64,000 bases of DNA from Hyphomicrobiales bacterium (GTDB lineage: Bacteria; Pseudomonadota; Alphaproteobacteria; SPJN01), in assembly GCA_006844605.1 (NCBI GenBank), contig SPJN01000014.1, forward strand, positions 1 through 64,000. Direction: 5' to 3'. A program made the position numbers and the translations under genes. A model generated the notes under the pieces. The model did no database searches. It had not been told where the DNA came from and worked only from the letters and a program-made list of their open reading frames with translations. Each line of letters begins with the position of its first letter. Within the stretch, counting starts at the first letter, position 1. Below, piece by piece: positions 1 through 9,743 of this stretch.

Positions 1-1
1 C

Positions 2-1303
2 GCAGAACGGGTAACCAGCTATTGGAATCCCGGCCCGACTATTGGCGCGGCAATTGTTTTCCCCCGGTCTACGGATGATGTCAGCTACATCCTGAAAACT
101 TGCCATGATCATGATCAGGCGGTGGTTGTACAGGGCGGTAAAACCGGTGTTGTGCAGGGGGCAGAGGCAACGGCGTCTGACATCATCATTTCGTTTGAGC
201 GGATGAAAGGCGTTGAGGATATTGATGTGACGGGCTGTACAGCTTCCGTACAGGCTGGTGCCGTACTGGAGGCGGTGCAGACACAAATCGCAGCACAGGG
301 ATTGTTGTTTCCACTTGATCTTGGTGCGCGCGGGTCCTGCACAATCGGCGGCAATGTGGCAACCAATGCGGGCGGCATCAATGTGATCCGCTATGGCATG
401 ATGCGCAATCTGGTGCTGGGGTTGGAGGCTGTTTTGGCGGATGGCACGGTTTTGTCGTCTATGAACTATATGTTGAAGAACAATGCGGGCTATGATCTGA
501 AGCAGTTGTTTATCGGATCGGAAGGCACGTTGGGTATTGTGACCCGTGTCGTGATCCGCCTATTCCCCGCGCCACTGACCAGTCAATCTGCCCTTGTGGC
601 CATGACGGATTTTACCGCCGTAACTGATTTTTTACGGCAATCCAGTCAGGCGTTGGGTGGTGACCTGTCAGCCTATGAGGTGATGTGGGGTGATTATTAT
701 CGTGCCGTAACAGGCCCTGACCTGCATCGCGCGCCCTTGGCCCGCGACCACGCCTTTTATGTCGTGCTGAAGATGGAGGGGAGTGACCCTGCGGGGGACC
801 CCGCGCGCTTTGAAGGGCTGCTGGCCGACGCATTGGAACGCGGCGTGATCGCGGATGCCGTTGTGCCCCAATCTGAGCGGGAGGAGCTGGATATCTGGAC
901 TGTGCGTGAACAGTTTGAGCCGTTATTCGTTCATGCCCCTGTGTTTTTATATGATGTCAGCCTGCCGATTAAGGACATGGCGGCATATGTCACCGAGGTG
1001 GAGCAACGTATTGCGGCCCAATGGCCTGACGGCATGTGCTTTGCGCTGGGTCATATCGGCGATGGCAATTTGCACTTTTTTGTGGCGCCAAAGGATGACA
1101 CTGCCACTCACGCACAGGCGGACGGGATTATTTACGGCGCCTTGGTTCCCTATAGCGGCTCAGTCTCGGCCGAGCATGGCATTGGGCATGAGAAAAAGGG
1201 CTGGTTGTCAGCCTCGCGTACAGCAGACGAAATTGCGGTGATGCAATTGTTGAAGCGCACATTGGACCCCAAGGGCATCCTTAATCCGGGCGTTGTTCTG
1301 TAA
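2..1303 (+). CDS. FAD-linked oxidase, GlcD/D-lactate dehydrogenase-like (5' truncated by window edge)
   Basis: Frame is open from base 2 (AERVTSYWNPGPTIGAAIVFPRSTDD...) into the 393-aa ORF; FAD-binding motif GGNVATNAGGINVIRYG and C-terminal GHIGDGNLHFF...SAEHGIGHEKKGWL typical of the FAD_binding_4/FAD-oxidase_C family. Confidence 0.9.
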   Translation, partial: AERVTSYWNPGPTIGAAIVFPRSTDDVSYILKTCHDHDQAVVVQGGKTGVVQGAEATASDIIISFERMKGVEDIDVTGCTASVQAGAVLEAVQTQIAAQGLLFPLDLGARGSCTIGGNVATNAGGINVIRYGMMRNLVLGLEAVLADGTVLSSMNYMLKNNAGYDLKQLFIGSEGTLGIVTRVVIRLFPAPLTSQSALVAMTDFTAVTDFLRQSSQALGGDLSAYEVMWGDYYRAVTGPDLHRAPLARDHAFYVVLKMEGSDPAGDPARFEGLLADALERGVIADAVVPQSEREELDIWTVREQFEPLFVHAPVFLYDVSLPIKDMAAYVTEVEQRIAAQWPDGMCFALGHIGDGNLHFFVAPKDDTATHAQADGIIYGALVPYSGSVSAEHGIGHEKKGWLSASRTADEIAVMQLLKRTLDPKGILNPGVVL

Positions 1304-1482
1304 GGACCCCCTTAAGGTTGTGCTTGTTTATGATTGCTGGTATCTCGCGACCAAAATGCATCACTTTTACAATCAAATAGGGGGGCTTTGGGCGGCCACC
1401 TTTACAGTCGTGGAAAGTATAGTTAACCAAAAATAGGCGCGGGGGCTGATCCGGCGCATTGTAACAAAATTATAACGATAGG

Positions 1483-2913
1483 ATGATCATGCGGCGTCAA
1501 ATTTTTGCGGCCGTTGCGATTGCTGCAGCGGCATCCACCTTGTCTGTCACCAGTGCCAGTGCCCTGTCGGCTGCTGAACCTTGTGATGGGACACCTGTTA
1601 CCTTTACCGGAGATTCTCCCAGTTTTGTTACGAATGTTGCCTTCGACATGAAGGCCGGTGACAGCATTAAGTTTGCATTATCAATTAAGGGCAGCGGGTC
1701 ATCAAATCCACAGTTCAGCATTACTGCGGCAGCGCCGGGTGAAAAATCACAAACGGTCTGTAGCAGCCAGAACGACTGTAACAGCGCAACGTTTACTGCG
1801 AATGTGGATGGCGTGTTTCAGCTGCAGGGCAGTACGAAATCTGGCGGGAACGACAATTCCCTGACCTATACATGCGGGGTTGCGGCAGGGTTTAGTGCTG
1901 ATCAGACCGTTGATCTTGTTGATAAGGTGTTGAAGCAAGCGGGACGCATCATGACAATGGATGCCGCCACGCTGGCCAATGCAGCGCTAAATGGCAGCCT
2001 TGGTTTAACAACAGGTTTGACCGATGTTTCACCGTCCAATCAGGATGATGCCGCAGGTCGCTTGCGTCTTATGGGACATGTTGGTCAGGATGAATTTGCC
2101 ATTGGGTTTGAACAAAGCCTGTCTGCTGCTGCCAATAATACCGCGGGCATGGGTGATGAGGATGGTGACGTGATTGTCGGCAATGCACGGTATTATGATT
2201 TTAATGGCGTGTTGGACGGCGACGCCCTGCAGGGGCAAATTGGTTTCCGTCATGGCTTGGCCAATGATCGTACAGTGACTGTGTTTGGCTCCTTCCGCCA
2301 GACAGATGTGGATGCCAGCGATTTCGGCCTGTCACTTGAAGAAGAAAGCTATGGCGCTGGCCTGATACTACAAGGACCTGTTGGCGAAAAACTAAAGGGT
2401 GTCGCCACCGTTCACTATGAAACAGGCGATGCCGACATTCGTATCAATAATGCAACCGGTTCAACCGACGTGGATCGTTTTTCTGCTGCGTTGGCATTGA
2501 AGGGAACGCATGAAACAGACACGTTGACTTTGTCGCCGCGTATTGTTGCGGGCATCGTGGCGTTCAGCCGTGATCGCTATACTGACAGCGCTGCACTGGT
2601 TATTGATGGCGATGAAGAAACAGAACATTTTGTCGAAGTTGGTGTTCGCGTTGTACCGCAAACGGTTGCACCTGATGGGCTGAATTGGTTTGTCGATGCA
2701 TCTGCTGATTATGCCAGTGAAACATTGGATGGCGTGCAGACCCTTTCTGGTCGCCGGATCGATGACAGTGACTTTGCCGGTAATGCAGAAGCTGGCTTGA
2801 CGTTCAGCCTTGAAAAAGGTGCCAAGTTGATTGTCAGTGGTGGTGGACGCGGTCTTGGTCGTGAATCCCGCGCAATCTTCGGTAACGCATTGGTGACAGT
2901 GCCGCTGAACTAG
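1483..2913 (+). CDS. Secreted/outer-membrane protein with signal peptide and autotransporter-like C-terminal beta-barrel
   Basis: N-terminal signal peptide (MRRQIFAAVAIAAAASTLSVTSASA), small Cys-containing N-terminal domain, then alternating amphipathic strands to the C-terminus. Confidence 0.6.
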   Translation: MIMRRQIFAAVAIAAAASTLSVTSASALSAAEPCDGTPVTFTGDSPSFVTNVAFDMKAGDSIKFALSIKGSGSSNPQFSITAAAPGEKSQTVCSSQNDCNSATFTANVDGVFQLQGSTKSGGNDNSLTYTCGVAAGFSADQTVDLVDKVLKQAGRIMTMDAATLANAALNGSLGLTTGLTDVSPSNQDDAAGRLRLMGHVGQDEFAIGFEQSLSAAANNTAGMGDEDGDVIVGNARYYDFNGVLDGDALQGQIGFRHGLANDRTVTVFGSFRQTDVDASDFGLSLEEESYGAGLILQGPVGEKLKGVATVHYETGDADIRINNATGSTDVDRFSAALALKGTHETDTLTLSPRIVAGIVAFSRDRYTDSAALVIDGDEETEHFVEVGVRVVPQTVAPDGLNWFVDASADYASETLDGVQTLSGRRIDDSDFAGNAEAGLTFSLEKGAKLIVSGGGRGLGRESRAIFGNALVTVPLN

Positions 2914-2938
2914 TCTGTCTGGCAGATTCAGGACTTGT

Positions 2939-2970
2939 CCCCTGTCGCGTCTGGCGCGGCAGGGGCTTTT
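2939..2970 (+). terminator. Rho-independent terminator after the beta-barrel gene
   Basis: CCCCTGTCGCG-tctgg-CGCGGCAGGGG stem followed by cTTTT. Confidence 0.75.
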
Positions 2971-3046
2971 CAATTTTGTCAGCCTTTAGTCTGATTTACA
3001 TTCTAGGGATGGCGGGTGATAAGGGGCCAAGGTCAGGAGTATAAGA

Positions 3047-3238
3047 ATGAAACATCATATCATGCTGGCGGTTGGCATATTGATCGCAGCTATATTCTCA
3101 TATCAGGGTGCTATTGCATTGATGGCACCGGGCATTGGCCTGTGGGAAGCCTATATTCTTGGCGGGTTGGTGCTTGCCGGCCTTATCTTGCGCAAGGGGT
3201 TGATCTTGCGCCGCGAGCATCTTGATACACAGGATTAG
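3047..3238 (+). CDS. Small hypothetical membrane protein (63 aa)
   Basis: Two hydrophobic segments; AGGAG-like sequence upstream of ATG. Confidence 0.55.
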   Translation: MKHHIMLAVGILIAAIFSYQGAIALMAPGIGLWEAYILGGLVLAGLILRKGLILRREHLDTQD

Positions 3239-3290
3239 CGCCCGCATATGGCCGATCTTGTTTTGGCCCGCCCGGACCAGCTTGGGCCTT

Positions 3291-3330
3291 AGACCAAAGT
3301 CTCTCTACAAATCAGACCATCTATAGACCA
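3291..3330. promoter_or_regulatory. Putative regulator binding region: inverted repeat AGAC-CAAA-GTCT plus phased AGACCA repeats
   Basis: AGACCAAAGTCT at 3291-3302; AGACCA at 3291, 3314 and 3325 (spacings 23 and 11 nt); lies upstream of TATTAT at 3344-3349 and of the DUF4212 gene. Confidence 0.45.
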
Positions 3331-3381
3331 CCCTAGGCTCGCGTATTATTGTGACGCGGCATATCAAAAAGGGAGGTTCCG

Positions 3382-3660
3382 GTGTCTGCTCAGGAAGAAA
3401 AACAAAGCGGTGACGCGAACAAAGCCGCTTACTGGAAGGCGACATTAACGCTGACGTTAAATCTGTTGCTTGTCTGGTTTGTCGTATCTTATGGGGCAGG
3501 TATTCTGTTCCGTGATTTCTTGGATCAATATTCTATCGGCGGTGCGCCGTTGGGATTCTGGTTTGCACAGCAAGGGGCAATCTATGTCTTTATTGCGCTG
3601 ATTTTCTATTATTGCCGGGCGATGACCAAGCTTGAGCGCAAATATGGCGTGGAGGGCTGA
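3382..3660 (+). CDS. DUF4212 domain protein, small subunit associated with sodium:solute symporter
   Basis: 92 aa with KAAYWKATLTLTLNLLLVWFVVSYGAGILFRDFLDQ; GTG start with GGGAGG upstream; directly followed by the symporter. Confidence 0.85.
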   Translation: MSAQEEKQSGDANKAAYWKATLTLTLNLLLVWFVVSYGAGILFRDFLDQYSIGGAPLGFWFAQQGAIYVFIALIFYYCRAMTKLERKYGVEG

Positions 3661-3662
3661 TC

Positions 3663-5432
3663 ATGTCGCAAGAAATGTGGACCTATTTTTTCGTCGTCGC
3701 GACCTTCGGGCTTTATATCTATATCGCGATTAAAAGCCGTGCTGGCTCTACCGATGATTTTTATGTCGCCGGTCACGATGTTCATCCGATGGTGAACGGG
3801 ATGGCGACCGCAGCTGACTGGATGTCGGCTGCATCATTCCTGTCAATGGCGGGCCTGATAGCCTTTCTGGGTTATGGCGGATCAGTCTATCTGATGGGCT
3901 GGACCGGCGGCTATGTGCTGCTGGCCTTGTTGTTGGCCCCCTTCCTGCGTGAATTTGGTAAGTTTACGGTCCCTGATTTTGTCGGTGACCGGTACTATTC
4001 CAGCTTCGCGCGCATCATCGCCGTGATTTGTGCGATCTTTGTCAGCTTCACCTATATTGCCGGGCAGATGAAGGGCGTTGGCGTGGCATTCTCAGGCTTT
4101 CTGGGTGTGCCATTTGAAGTCGGCATCTTGATCGGCATGGCAATTGTTTTTGTCTATGCTGTGTTGGGCGGCATGAAGGGGATCACTTACACGCAGGTTG
4201 CGCAGTATGTGGTGTTGATTTTCGCCTACACCGTTCCGGCGATCTTTATCTCGCTGATCATCACCGGCAATCCGGTGCCGCAATTGGGATTTATTTCCAA
4301 TGTGCGTGGTGAAGATATTTCGATGCTTGCCAAGTTGAACACAGTTCTGACCGATCTGGGTTTCATGGAATATACCAGCACGAACAAAAGCATGATTGAT
4401 GTGTTTGCCATTACCGGCGCATTGATGTTCGGTACTGCCGGACTGCCCCATGTGATTATTCGGTTCTTTACCGTGTCGAGCGCCAAGAATGCGCGTGTCT
4501 CAGCAGGCTGGGCCTTGGTCTTTATTGCCCTGCTATACACGACCGCGCCTGCCGTTGGTGCGTTTGCCCGCCTGAACTTTATCGATCAGGTACATAACAA
4601 ACAGGTTGAAGAACTGCCCGCTTGGTACGGGTCATGGTCTGAAACAGGTTTGCTGGGTTATGAGGACAAGAATGGCGATGGCAAGGTGCAGTACTTTGGT
4701 GACAAGGGCGTTGACTATGGCAATGGTAAAATCGGTGACGGGTCCAAACAGCACCCTGACAGCGAAGCGACGCCATTGAACCGTGACATCTTTGTGTTGG
4801 CCAATCCTGAGATTGCACAACTGCCCGGATGGGTCATTGGTCTGGTGGTTGCAGGTGGCCTTGCCGCTGCCCTGTCAACAGCGGCGGGATTGTTGATGGT
4901 GATTTCATCTGCCATCAGTCATGACCTGTGTCGTCGGACGATCTGGACCGACATGGATGACAAGACTGAGTTACGGGTGGCGCGAATAGCCGCCGCCGGT
5001 GCGGTGATTGCCGCCGGGTTGCTTGGTTTGTTCGCCAGCCAGCTTGGGTTCGTTGCGCAGGTGGTTGCCTTTGCCTTCGGCCTTGCTGCTGCCAGCTTGT
5101 TCCCGATTATCTTCCTGGGGATTTTCTGGAAGCGGATGAACAAGGAAGGGGCCATTGCATCAATGCTGTTCGGCTTGATCTCAACCTTCCTTTACATCAG
5201 CTACTTCAAATTCTGGGGCGGTACACCTGATCAATGGTTGTTCGGTGTGTCACCAGAAGGGATCGGCTTTGTGTTCATGTGGGCATCCCTTGCAGTTGGT
5301 TGGGGTGTTGCCAAGGTTACACCGGAACCCCCGCAGGATGTGCAGGACCTTGTTGAGGATATTCGTATCCCCGGTACCCGCAAGGCGCATGGCGCGGCGG
5401 ATGAAGGAATGGCACCGATGCCTGCTGAATGA
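3663..5432 (+). CDS. Sodium:solute symporter, ActP-like/VC_2705 family
   Basis: 589 aa SLC5 protein (DDFYVAGHDVHPMVNGMATAADWMSAASFLSMAG); paired with DUF4212. Confidence 0.9.
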   Translation: MSQEMWTYFFVVATFGLYIYIAIKSRAGSTDDFYVAGHDVHPMVNGMATAADWMSAASFLSMAGLIAFLGYGGSVYLMGWTGGYVLLALLLAPFLREFGKFTVPDFVGDRYYSSFARIIAVICAIFVSFTYIAGQMKGVGVAFSGFLGVPFEVGILIGMAIVFVYAVLGGMKGITYTQVAQYVVLIFAYTVPAIFISLIITGNPVPQLGFISNVRGEDISMLAKLNTVLTDLGFMEYTSTNKSMIDVFAITGALMFGTAGLPHVIIRFFTVSSAKNARVSAGWALVFIALLYTTAPAVGAFARLNFIDQVHNKQVEELPAWYGSWSETGLLGYEDKNGDGKVQYFGDKGVDYGNGKIGDGSKQHPDSEATPLNRDIFVLANPEIAQLPGWVIGLVVAGGLAAALSTAAGLLMVISSAISHDLCRRTIWTDMDDKTELRVARIAAAGAVIAAGLLGLFASQLGFVAQVVAFAFGLAAASLFPIIFLGIFWKRMNKEGAIASMLFGLISTFLYISYFKFWGGTPDQWLFGVSPEGIGFVFMWASLAVGWGVAKVTPEPPQDVQDLVEDIRIPGTRKAHGAADEGMAPMPAE

Positions 5433-5462
5433 TCTTGATCATTCAAGCGCGATAAAAACCTT

Positions 5463-5486
5463 ACGGGCGGCCTTGCGGCTGCCCGT
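5463..5486 (+). terminator. Hairpin between symporter and histidine kinase (terminator/attenuator)
   Basis: ACGGGCGGCC-ttgc-GGCTGCCCGT stem followed by attccTTTT. Confidence 0.5.
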
Positions 5487-5545
5487 ATTCCTTTTGGCTT
5501 GCATCTGAAAAACACCCTTGTCACTGTTGGGGCGGGAGGCAAACA

Positions 5546-8500
5546 ATGTCAGCATTGACGATCTTGATCGCTACAGGTGCCTATATCGGGTTGCTGTTTC
5601 TTGTGGCTGCTTATGGGGACCGCCGTGTTCGCCGTGACGGGCCAAAGGTCAGCCCACTGGTTTATACACTGGCATTGGCGGTCTATTGCTCGTCCTGGAC
5701 ATTTTACGGCGCGGTGGGCACGGCGGCAGCCAGTGGTTGGGATTACTTGCCCATCTACCTTGGCCCGGCATTGGTATTGCTGTTTGCGCCGGGAATGATT
5801 GCGCGGATCGGCAACATTGTGCGCCGGGAACGATTGACGTCCCTTTCAGATTTTCTGTCGGCCCGTTATGGGCGCAGTCGCGGTGTTGGGGCGCTGGCGA
5901 CCATTGCCGCGATGATCGGGGCCTTGCCCTATATTTCACTGCAATTACGGTCCATAGGGATGAGTTTTGAGGCGCTTGCCTTTTCATCCGAAACAGCTGT
6001 CGGGCAAACGGCAGCACAACAGCCGTCCGCGCCGACTATTTTCGCTGTGGCGATGGCCTTGGCCCTGTTCGCCATATTGTTCGGCGCCCGCCAGTCAGAC
6101 ACGACCCGCCACAATGCGGGGCTGGTTTTGGCGCTGGCGTTTGAGGCCATAGTCAAGTTGGTGGCACTGGGCGCGGTGTGCTGGCTGTCCTATTCCCTGA
6201 TTGGGACACAAGGATGGTCACAAGCGCAATTGCCCGACCAATTTGCCACCAACACACTGTCCGGCCGCTTCATAACGATCACTGTTTTATCGATGGCCGC
6301 AATCATTTGCTTACCCCGTCAGTTTCATGTGATGGCGATTGAACGGAATGGGGCGCAGGAAGTCAGCGCCGCCCGCTGGCTGTTCCCGGCCTATTTGGCG
6401 ATTACCAGTGTTGTCGTGGTGCCGATTACATTGGCGGGCCTGAATGTGTTGCCTGCCTCGGTTCCCGCGGACCTTTACGTATTGTCACTACCGCTTGCCT
6501 ATGATCAGAACGGGCTGGCCCTGCTGGCGTTTTTAGGTGGGTTTTCGGCGGCAACGGGCATGGTCATTGTGTCAACGATTGCCGTATCGACGATGGTGAC
6601 GAATGATTTGATTGTGCCGCTACTGATTAAATCCGGTCGATTTTCCGGCGTTTCACAAAATGGTGGCGCGGCATTGTTGGCGATTAGACGATCCGTGATC
6701 GTTGGCTTGTTATTGCTGGCATTCGGCTATTATGCGGTAAGCAGGAACGAGGAATTGCTATCGCAAATCGGTTTGCTATCCTTTGCAGGTGCTGCCCAAT
6801 TTGCGCCGCTGTTGTTGGGTGGTTTGTACTGGCGTGGGGCCCATCGCAGCGGTGCCAAACTGGGCCTGCTGGCGGGCATGATGCTGTGGGCCTATACATT
6901 GCTGCTGCCTGCATTGATCGGTGCGGACCATGCGATTTTTCAGGCGCTTCCGGCGGTACTTGCGCCACAGGCATTGCTGGGAATTTCGTTTGGCGATTCG
7001 CTGACGCATGGCGTGTTCTGGAGCTTGGCTGCAAACACTGCGCTGTTTGTGTTTGCCTCGTTACGCGGCACTGAGGAGTTGCGCGACCGCATTCAATCAA
7101 TGGCCTTTTCCGAAGGTGGGCGCGGCAATGTCAGCGGCACGCCCGCCCTACAAATGTCGCCGTCAACGGTTTCACCCGAAGGGTTGAAAGCACTGGCCTG
7201 CCGTTTCTTGAGTGAGGAGGCCGTCGTCGCTGCCTTTGATGATCTAAGTAGGGATACAGAAGTGCAGATCGCCGGTGATGGTGCGGCTGATTGGCGGTTG
7301 ATCCAGTTGACAGAAAAACTGTTGGCTGGGGCGCTTGGGGCATCATCCGCGCGTATCGTCATGATGTCTGTGGTGGGCAAGGACGACGTAGCGATTGACG
7401 ATCTGTTAGCGATACTGGACCAGAAAACGCAAGCTGATTTGTTTGATCGTCACATGCTGCAATCCATGTTGGAGAATGTCTCGCAAGGGATTGCGGTTGT
7501 TGATGGGGAGCAACGATTGGTCGCGTGGAACAGCGCCTATATCAATCTGTTTCAATATCCCGGTCATCTGGTGCGCGTTGGTACACCGATTGAAGAATTG
7601 ATCCAACATAATATTGATCGGGGGTGGATCCGTGATGACCGCCCGGATGATTATGTGCAGCGTAGAATTGATCATATGAAAGTCGGCACAGCCTATCGGT
7701 ACGAACGGCCAATGGATGGGGGGCGCTATTTGCGGATTATCGGCAATCCTATGCCCGGCGGCGGGTTTGTCACGACCTATACAGATATTACAGAAGACAA
7801 ACAGCGCGAGCAGGAACTGATCGACATTAACGCCACGTTGGAACAGCGCGTTACCAGCCGTACCGAAGCGCTGGAACATATGGCGCAGGATTTGCGTATT
7901 GCGAAGACAGATGCTGACGATGCCAATGCATCGAAAACGCGATTTTTGTCAGCGGCAAGTCATGATTTGTTGCAACCGCTGAATGCGGCGCGGCTGTATC
8001 TTGCCGCCGCCGCGGATGCGTCTGACAATAAGGCCGATCTGTTGGACAAGGTGGATCGGTCCATTGAATCGGCGGACCAATTATTGCGTGGGCTGCTGGA
8101 TATTTCCCGCCTAGATCACGCAAAGGTCACCCCCAATCTTGAGCCGATTGCCCTTGGGCCGTTTTTGCATGACTTGTGCGAGGAAGCGGCGCCAATGGCC
8201 CGCGATGCGGGGCTGCGCCTGGCGTGCGTGCCGACCAGCCTGACCGTTCTTGCAGACCGCGAATTTCTGCGCAGCATCGTGCGCAACTTCCTGTCAAACG
8301 CCCGCCGTTATACAGAACAGGGCGGCATTTTGGTGGGGGTGCGTAGGGCAGGGCAACAATGCCGGATTGAGGTTTGGGACACCGGGCCTGGCCTGACAGA
8401 TGAAGACAGCGCCCGTGCCTTTGGTGAGTTTGAGCGCCTGCATGATCAGGATAATCAGGGGGTGCGTGGTGCGGGGTTGGGGCTTGCCGTTGCCAAGCGC

Positions 8501-9016
8501 ATGGCCGCGTTGATGAATGCTGCGATTGATGTCAGATCTAGGCCGGGTAGCGGCAGTTGCTTCAGCGTTACCGTTGGGCGGGTTGTTGATGCCCCTGCTG
8601 TCCACTCACCAGCAAGCGCACGTAAAGCGTCTGACCAGTCGCGCGATATGGGGCGCGATATTGCGATCCTATGCGTCGATGACGAGGCTGAAATTCTATC
8701 CGCGATGAAGGCTCTTTTGACCGGGTGGGGCGCTGCTGTCAGCGTGGCATCTTCGGTTGGGCGGGTGCAGGAACAATTGGCAGCACAACAATTCGATATT
8801 CTATTATTGGATTGGCAATTATCCGGCGATGAAACGGCGGCGGCTATTTTGGCATTGCTTGCGGACAATCCTGCCCCGCCGCTTGTTGCCTTTTTAACGG
8901 CGAACCGCTCCCCTGATTTAACTGAAGCTGCGGGAAAATGGGGCGCGCCAATTTTGCCGAAGCCGGTTGACCCTGATCTGTTGCGTGATTTGTTGGATGA
9001 TGTGAGCGGCGCTTAG
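5546..9016 (+). CDS. Hybrid histidine kinase with N-terminal SLC5/sodium-solute-symporter-like sensor, PAS, HisKA, HATPase_c and receiver domains (CrbS-like)
   Basis: 1156 aa; multi-TM N-terminal half; PAS region (MLENVSQGIAVVDGEQRLVAWN); HisKA (FLSAASHDLLQPLNAARLYL); HATPase (GAGLGLAVAKRMA); C-terminal REC (ILCVDDEAEILSAMKALL...LLLDWQL). Confidence 0.92.
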   Translation: MSALTILIATGAYIGLLFLVAAYGDRRVRRDGPKVSPLVYTLALAVYCSSWTFYGAVGTAAASGWDYLPIYLGPALVLLFAPGMIARIGNIVRRERLTSLSDFLSARYGRSRGVGALATIAAMIGALPYISLQLRSIGMSFEALAFSSETAVGQTAAQQPSAPTIFAVAMALALFAILFGARQSDTTRHNAGLVLALAFEAIVKLVALGAVCWLSYSLIGTQGWSQAQLPDQFATNTLSGRFITITVLSMAAIICLPRQFHVMAIERNGAQEVSAARWLFPAYLAITSVVVVPITLAGLNVLPASVPADLYVLSLPLAYDQNGLALLAFLGGFSAATGMVIVSTIAVSTMVTNDLIVPLLIKSGRFSGVSQNGGAALLAIRRSVIVGLLLLAFGYYAVSRNEELLSQIGLLSFAGAAQFAPLLLGGLYWRGAHRSGAKLGLLAGMMLWAYTLLLPALIGADHAIFQALPAVLAPQALLGISFGDSLTHGVFWSLAANTALFVFASLRGTEELRDRIQSMAFSEGGRGNVSGTPALQMSPSTVSPEGLKALACRFLSEEAVVAAFDDLSRDTEVQIAGDGAADWRLIQLTEKLLAGALGASSARIVMMSVVGKDDVAIDDLLAILDQKTQADLFDRHMLQSMLENVSQGIAVVDGEQRLVAWNSAYINLFQYPGHLVRVGTPIEELIQHNIDRGWIRDDRPDDYVQRRIDHMKVGTAYRYERPMDGGRYLRIIGNPMPGGGFVTTYTDITEDKQREQELIDINATLEQRVTSRTEALEHMAQDLRIAKTDADDANASKTRFLSAASHDLLQPLNAARLYLAAAADASDNKADLLDKVDRSIESADQLLRGLLDISRLDHAKVTPNLEPIALGPFLHDLCEEAAPMARDAGLRLACVPTSLTVLADREFLRSIVRNFLSNARRYTEQGGILVGVRRAGQQCRIEVWDTGPGLTDEDSARAFGEFERLHDQDNQGVRGAGLGLAVAKRMAALMNAAIDVRSRPGSGSCFSVTVGRVVDAPAVHSPASARKASDQSRDMGRDIAILCVDDEAEILSAMKALLTGWGAAVSVASSVGRVQEQLAAQQFDILLLDWQLSGDETAAAILALLADNPAPPLVAFLTANRSPDLTEAAGKWGAPILPKPVDPDLLRDLLDDVSGA

Positions 9017-9030
9017 GGTAGGGCTGCCAA

Positions 9031-9675
9031 CTACTTCCCAAGGTCTTGCAGGGCCAAGACAACCTGCGTGCGATTAATCACGCCCAGCTTGCGAAAGATC
9101 GCCGTCATATGTGCCTTCACCGTTGCGATGGACACATCCATTTCATAGGCGATTTGCTTATTCAACAATCCTTCAGACAAAAAGCCGACAACCCGTTTTT
9201 GGGTTGGTGTTAGCGACGCGGCGCGAGAGGCCACTGTGTCGCTGTCCATCTGCTGCGGATCGTCATTGTCAGCAACCGGGGGAAACCAGGACCCGCCCTC
9301 AAGCGCGGTGGCAAGAACGGCATCAAGCTCGTCCTTCGGAAGGCTTTTGGGGGTATAGCCTGCTGCACCCAGTTCCTTCGCCTGCTCATAGGCGGTACGG
9401 TCTTCTGTCGCTGAAACGATATAGATAAGCAGATCAGGCTGTGCCGCCTTTAACCGCATCAGCCCTTCAAAGCCTTTGGCATCGGGCAGGTTCAAGTCCA
9501 AAAAGGCCAATGTGATTTGTGATCGGTCAAGCACGGCTTGCGCGTCTTTGAGCGAGCCTGCGCCTAAAACAGACACATTGGCGACGTCCAACCCCTCCAG
9601 CACGGTGCTGAAAGCATCCCTGAAAAGTGGGTGATCATCAATCACCAAAACTTGCGTTTGTTTTTGGCCGCTCAT
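9031..9675 (-). CDS. LuxR/NarL-type response regulator (CrbR-like)
   Basis: REC domain (VLVIDDHPLFRDAFSTVL...LAFLDLNLPDAKG) plus LuxR HTH (LTPTQKRVVGFLSEGLLNKQIAYEMDVSIATVKAHMTAIFRKLGV). Confidence 0.93.
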   Translation of the reverse strand: MSGQKQTQVLVIDDHPLFRDAFSTVLEGLDVANVSVLGAGSLKDAQAVLDRSQITLAFLDLNLPDAKGFEGLMRLKAAQPDLLIYIVSATEDRTAYEQAKELGAAGYTPKSLPKDELDAVLATALEGGSWFPPVADNDDPQQMDSDTVASRAASLTPTQKRVVGFLSEGLLNKQIAYEMDVSIATVKAHMTAIFRKLGVINRTQVVLALQDLGK

Positions 9676-9743
9676 TTGTTGCTGCCCCTCAACATGTTTG
9701 GCTAGACTACTGAATTAGCAAAGATAGGTCCATCAATCAGTAT

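Noticed and set aside
855-1241. 128-aa alternative-frame ORF inside the FAD oxidase gene
   Set aside because: Same-strand out-of-frame overlap with a conserved domain; no independent support.
7406-7879. 157-aa minus-strand ORF within the histidine kinase
   Set aside because: Overlaps the PAS/HisKA coding region; composition typical of a reverse-frame artefact.
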